A stretch of DNA of 14,355 nt, taken from Prevotella sp. CAG:1092 (lineage in GTDB: Bacteria > Bacteroidota > Bacteroidia > Bacteroidales > Bacteroidaceae). Under the pieces are notes generated by a model, which worked only from the letters and a program-made list of their open reading frames with translations, was not told where the DNA came from and ran no database searches. The stretch lies in assembly GCA_000436915.1 (NCBI GenBank), contig HF994185.1, positions 31,443 through 45,797 on the forward strand, in the 5' to 3' direction. Made by a program: the position numbers and the translations under genes. Positions 12,730 to 14,355 of this stretch are shown here, piece after piece. Each line of letters begins with the position of its first letter. Position 1 is the stretch's first letter.

Positions 12730-14166
12730 ATGAAAACACGTTATTATATCATCACATTTATTGCACTTTTTTTGTGTAACATGGCAGTTTCTGCACAGGA
12801 GCGCAATCCTAACAGAATGGTCTTCCACAAGGGCGACAAGGTATTAAAGACTTACTCGGTGGATGAGCTTGACGACATCACTTTCGACTATGTTGAAAAT
12901 AAGGAAGTTGGCATCACTGTAAAGGAGACCACAGAAAACAGTTGCATGGTAAGCTTCACTATGCCTGACAACTGTAGCTATTATTATGTAGCCGCTGTAA
13001 CAGCCGAGCACTCTGACCTTACACAGTATGTACAGGCACATTATGCAGCAAAGCTCACAAAGAGCAAAGAATATGAGTTCACAAACCTAAGATCTGGAAT
13101 TGATTATTATATCTTAGCATTGCCTATAGATAAGTACGGATTGTCTACAGTACTTTCAAAGAAGAATATCAAAACCATTTCTTCACAGTATGAGAACAGA
13201 GCTTCAACATTCTTCGACGTAGACTACTGGGCAGATACTTACATGAATGGTTATCAAAACTTCGTTATCCGTATGGGCGACTGTCTTCACTTGGGCGTAT
13301 ATCCAAAAGGTAATGGTAGAATCTACAACTTCAGTATCTACTGCAAGACAGCTGACGGCACCGACGAACCAATGCCTCAGCCAGGTACATATACATATTA
13401 TAAAGGCGACACGCCTATCGACATGTGTATGGAATATTCTGAGAGCTTGATGTTGGAGTATTCTAATTACGAATATTCAAAGGATACCTATGATAGCAAG
13501 ACCATTAAGTATGACGACGCATCTCTTACTATTGAGAAGAATACAGACGGCACATACACTGTAAAAGCTCTTATCAAGCAAGAAAATGGCGAACTCGTTG
13601 AACTCACATATACAGGCGAAGTTACTTACAGGGATAAGTCATTCAAGGGCTACACAGGTCCTAACCTCAACAAGGATATCACATTCACTTGCGACTATCT
13701 CGTACCTTACGACCTCGATGGTGTATGCTTCGAGATTATGGACGGTGGTGATCCTTCTGCAGAGGGAGCATCATGGTACAAGCGCAACCGTGTAACCATC
13801 TTCCTTGCTGACGATGGTAAAGGTTTACCACGCCTTGGCACATTCAAAGTAACAAAGGATGGTGCAAACGGAACTGTACAGGAGGGTTACTACAAGAACT
13901 ATGGTGGTGGCGTATCTGGATCTTTCGGTACACGTTATGAATACAATGAGGCTCCAACCCAGATGGCTACATTCGGCTTCGTAAATGGTGGTTCAGTTAC
14001 TATCAGCAAGAACAGCACAACCGGCGACTACACCATCGCTACCGACTTCATCACCGACAAGGGACGTTCTATCAAGGCTACATACACAGGACCATTCAAG
14101 AGCAAAAGAGCTTCTTCAATGCTAAAGAAGCGTAACTTGCGTATTGCTCCTGCTGTAGCAAAGTAA
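12730..14166 (+). CDS. Secreted multi-domain protein: shared N-module, Fn3-like domain, duplicated beta domain
   Basis: The 478-residue product has a signal peptide cleaved near residue 22 (NMAVSA). Residues 29-53 (RMVFHKGDKVLKTYSVDELD then DITFD) repeat the N-terminal module of the preceding protein. Residues about 58-150 look like a fibronectin type III-like beta sandwich (MVSFTMPDNCSYYYVAAV; FTNLRSGIDYYILALPID). Two related beta domains follow at about 173-298 and 322-455. Their ends align as SLTIEKNTDGTYTVKA...LTYTGEV and SVTISKNSTTGDYTIAT...ATYTGPF, and both contain a PxxGT[YF]xxxK-like strand (QPGTYTYYK, RLGTFKVTK). The tail is basic (KSKRASSMLKKRNLRIAPAV) and does not look like a T9SS sorting domain, unlike its neighbours. 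Function is unknown; a surface-exposed or periplasmic binding role is plausible. It is last in the operon, 16 bp after the previous gene and followed by a strong terminator. Confidence 0.8.
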   Translation: MKTRYYIITFIALFLCNMAVSAQERNPNRMVFHKGDKVLKTYSVDELDDITFDYVENKEVGITVKETTENSCMVSFTMPDNCSYYYVAAVTAEHSDLTQYVQAHYAAKLTKSKEYEFTNLRSGIDYYILALPIDKYGLSTVLSKKNIKTISSQYENRASTFFDVDYWADTYMNGYQNFVIRMGDCLHLGVYPKGNGRIYNFSIYCKTADGTDEPMPQPGTYTYYKGDTPIDMCMEYSESLMLEYSNYEYSKDTYDSKTIKYDDASLTIEKNTDGTYTVKALIKQENGELVELTYTGEVTYRDKSFKGYTGPNLNKDITFTCDYLVPYDLDGVCFEIMDGGDPSAEGASWYKRNRVTIFLADDGKGLPRLGTFKVTKDGANGTVQEGYYKNYGGGVSGSFGTRYEYNEAPTQMATFGFVNGGSVTISKNSTTGDYTIATDFITDKGRSIKATYTGPFKSKRASSMLKKRNLRIAPAVAK

Positions 14167-14214
14167 AGAAGACATAATTGGTCTGAGAACAGACTATAGT
14201 ATATAAATAAAAGG

Positions 14215-14275
14215 ACTCATCCTACATTATGAGTGAACATCATTTATCACTCATATGTAGGATGAGTTTTTTTTT
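14215..14275 (+). terminator. Strong intrinsic terminator of the secreted-protein operon
   Basis: Outer arms actcatcctacat (14215-14227) and atgtaggatgagt (14255-14267) pair perfectly over 13 bp. After a single bulged T (14228), an inner 8-bp stem pairs 14229-14236 with 14247-14254 around a 10-nt loop. Nine Ts follow (14267-14275). It starts 48 bp after the last stop codon. The opposite side is only mildly T-rich on the minus strand, so unidirectional action is more likely. Nothing recognisable is seen from 14276 to 14355. Confidence 0.88.
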
Positions 14276-14355
14276 ATGCAGCAACGGCAATCAAAGTTAT
14301 AATGTATAAACACCTAATTACCACCATTAAACCCAAATCGGTCATTAGAAAAAGT

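Noticed and set aside
14181..14194. A gtct/agac hairpin just after the last gene
   Set aside because: Only 4 bp of pairing with no T run; the real terminator is at 14215-14275.

Overview
The window reads as a Bacteroidales chromosome segment, most like Prevotella or a close relative. The reasons are Bacteroidota-type promoters (TAnnTTTG near -7) in the divergent intergenic region, A-rich leaders without Shine-Dalgarno sites, a CarB N-terminus of the Bacteroidota type (GSGALKIGEAGEFDYSG), and secreted proteins whose C-termini resemble type IX secretion (T9SS) sorting domains. No RNA genes, insertion sequences, CRISPR arrays or phage genes were seen.

Left part (1-5200, minus strand): an apparent operon in the order glmS, a PurF-family amidophosphoribosyltransferase, carA and carB (cut by the window edge). 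Three of the four products carry a glutamine amidotransferase domain and the fourth, CarB, works with one of them. The cluster therefore directs glutamine nitrogen into amino sugars, purines (or a related product) and carbamoyl phosphate. The PurF-like protein keeps its PRPP loop, but its oxyanion-hole Asn appears to be replaced by Cys. A 20-bp direct repeat lies between carA and carB.

Middle (5227-10086): a single Wza-type polysaccharide export lipoprotein gene (minus strand) ends at a strong hairpin terminator. It is divergent from a two-gene plus-strand unit encoding a UvrA-family ABC ATPase that lacks the usual first CxxC pair of its zinc module, followed 23 bp later by an exported DRGH-motif DNA/RNA non-specific endonuclease. 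The 195-bp divergent region holds one good Bacteroidota promoter for each direction, and these fix both translation starts. The unit ends at a clear terminator.

Right part (10087-14275, plus strand): a long AT-rich leader precedes three tightly packed genes for exported beta-rich proteins. The first is split by an apparent single-base deletion near 10615. Restoring one base gives a 613-residue protein built of six degenerate repeats of 89-93 residues, each opening with a VDDAS-like motif, and closing with a short T9SS-like sorting end. The second is a 159-residue protein with a full sorting-domain-like C-terminus. The third is a 478-residue protein with an Fn3-like domain and a duplicated beta domain. 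The second and third share an N-terminal beta module. The unit ends at a strong hairpin with nine Ts. Nothing is seen in the last 80 bases.

The most unusual region is the right-hand secreted-protein operon. The gene calls on the left and in the middle are mostly ordinary housekeeping, with divergent catalytic or metal-binding motifs in the PurF-like and UvrA proteins.
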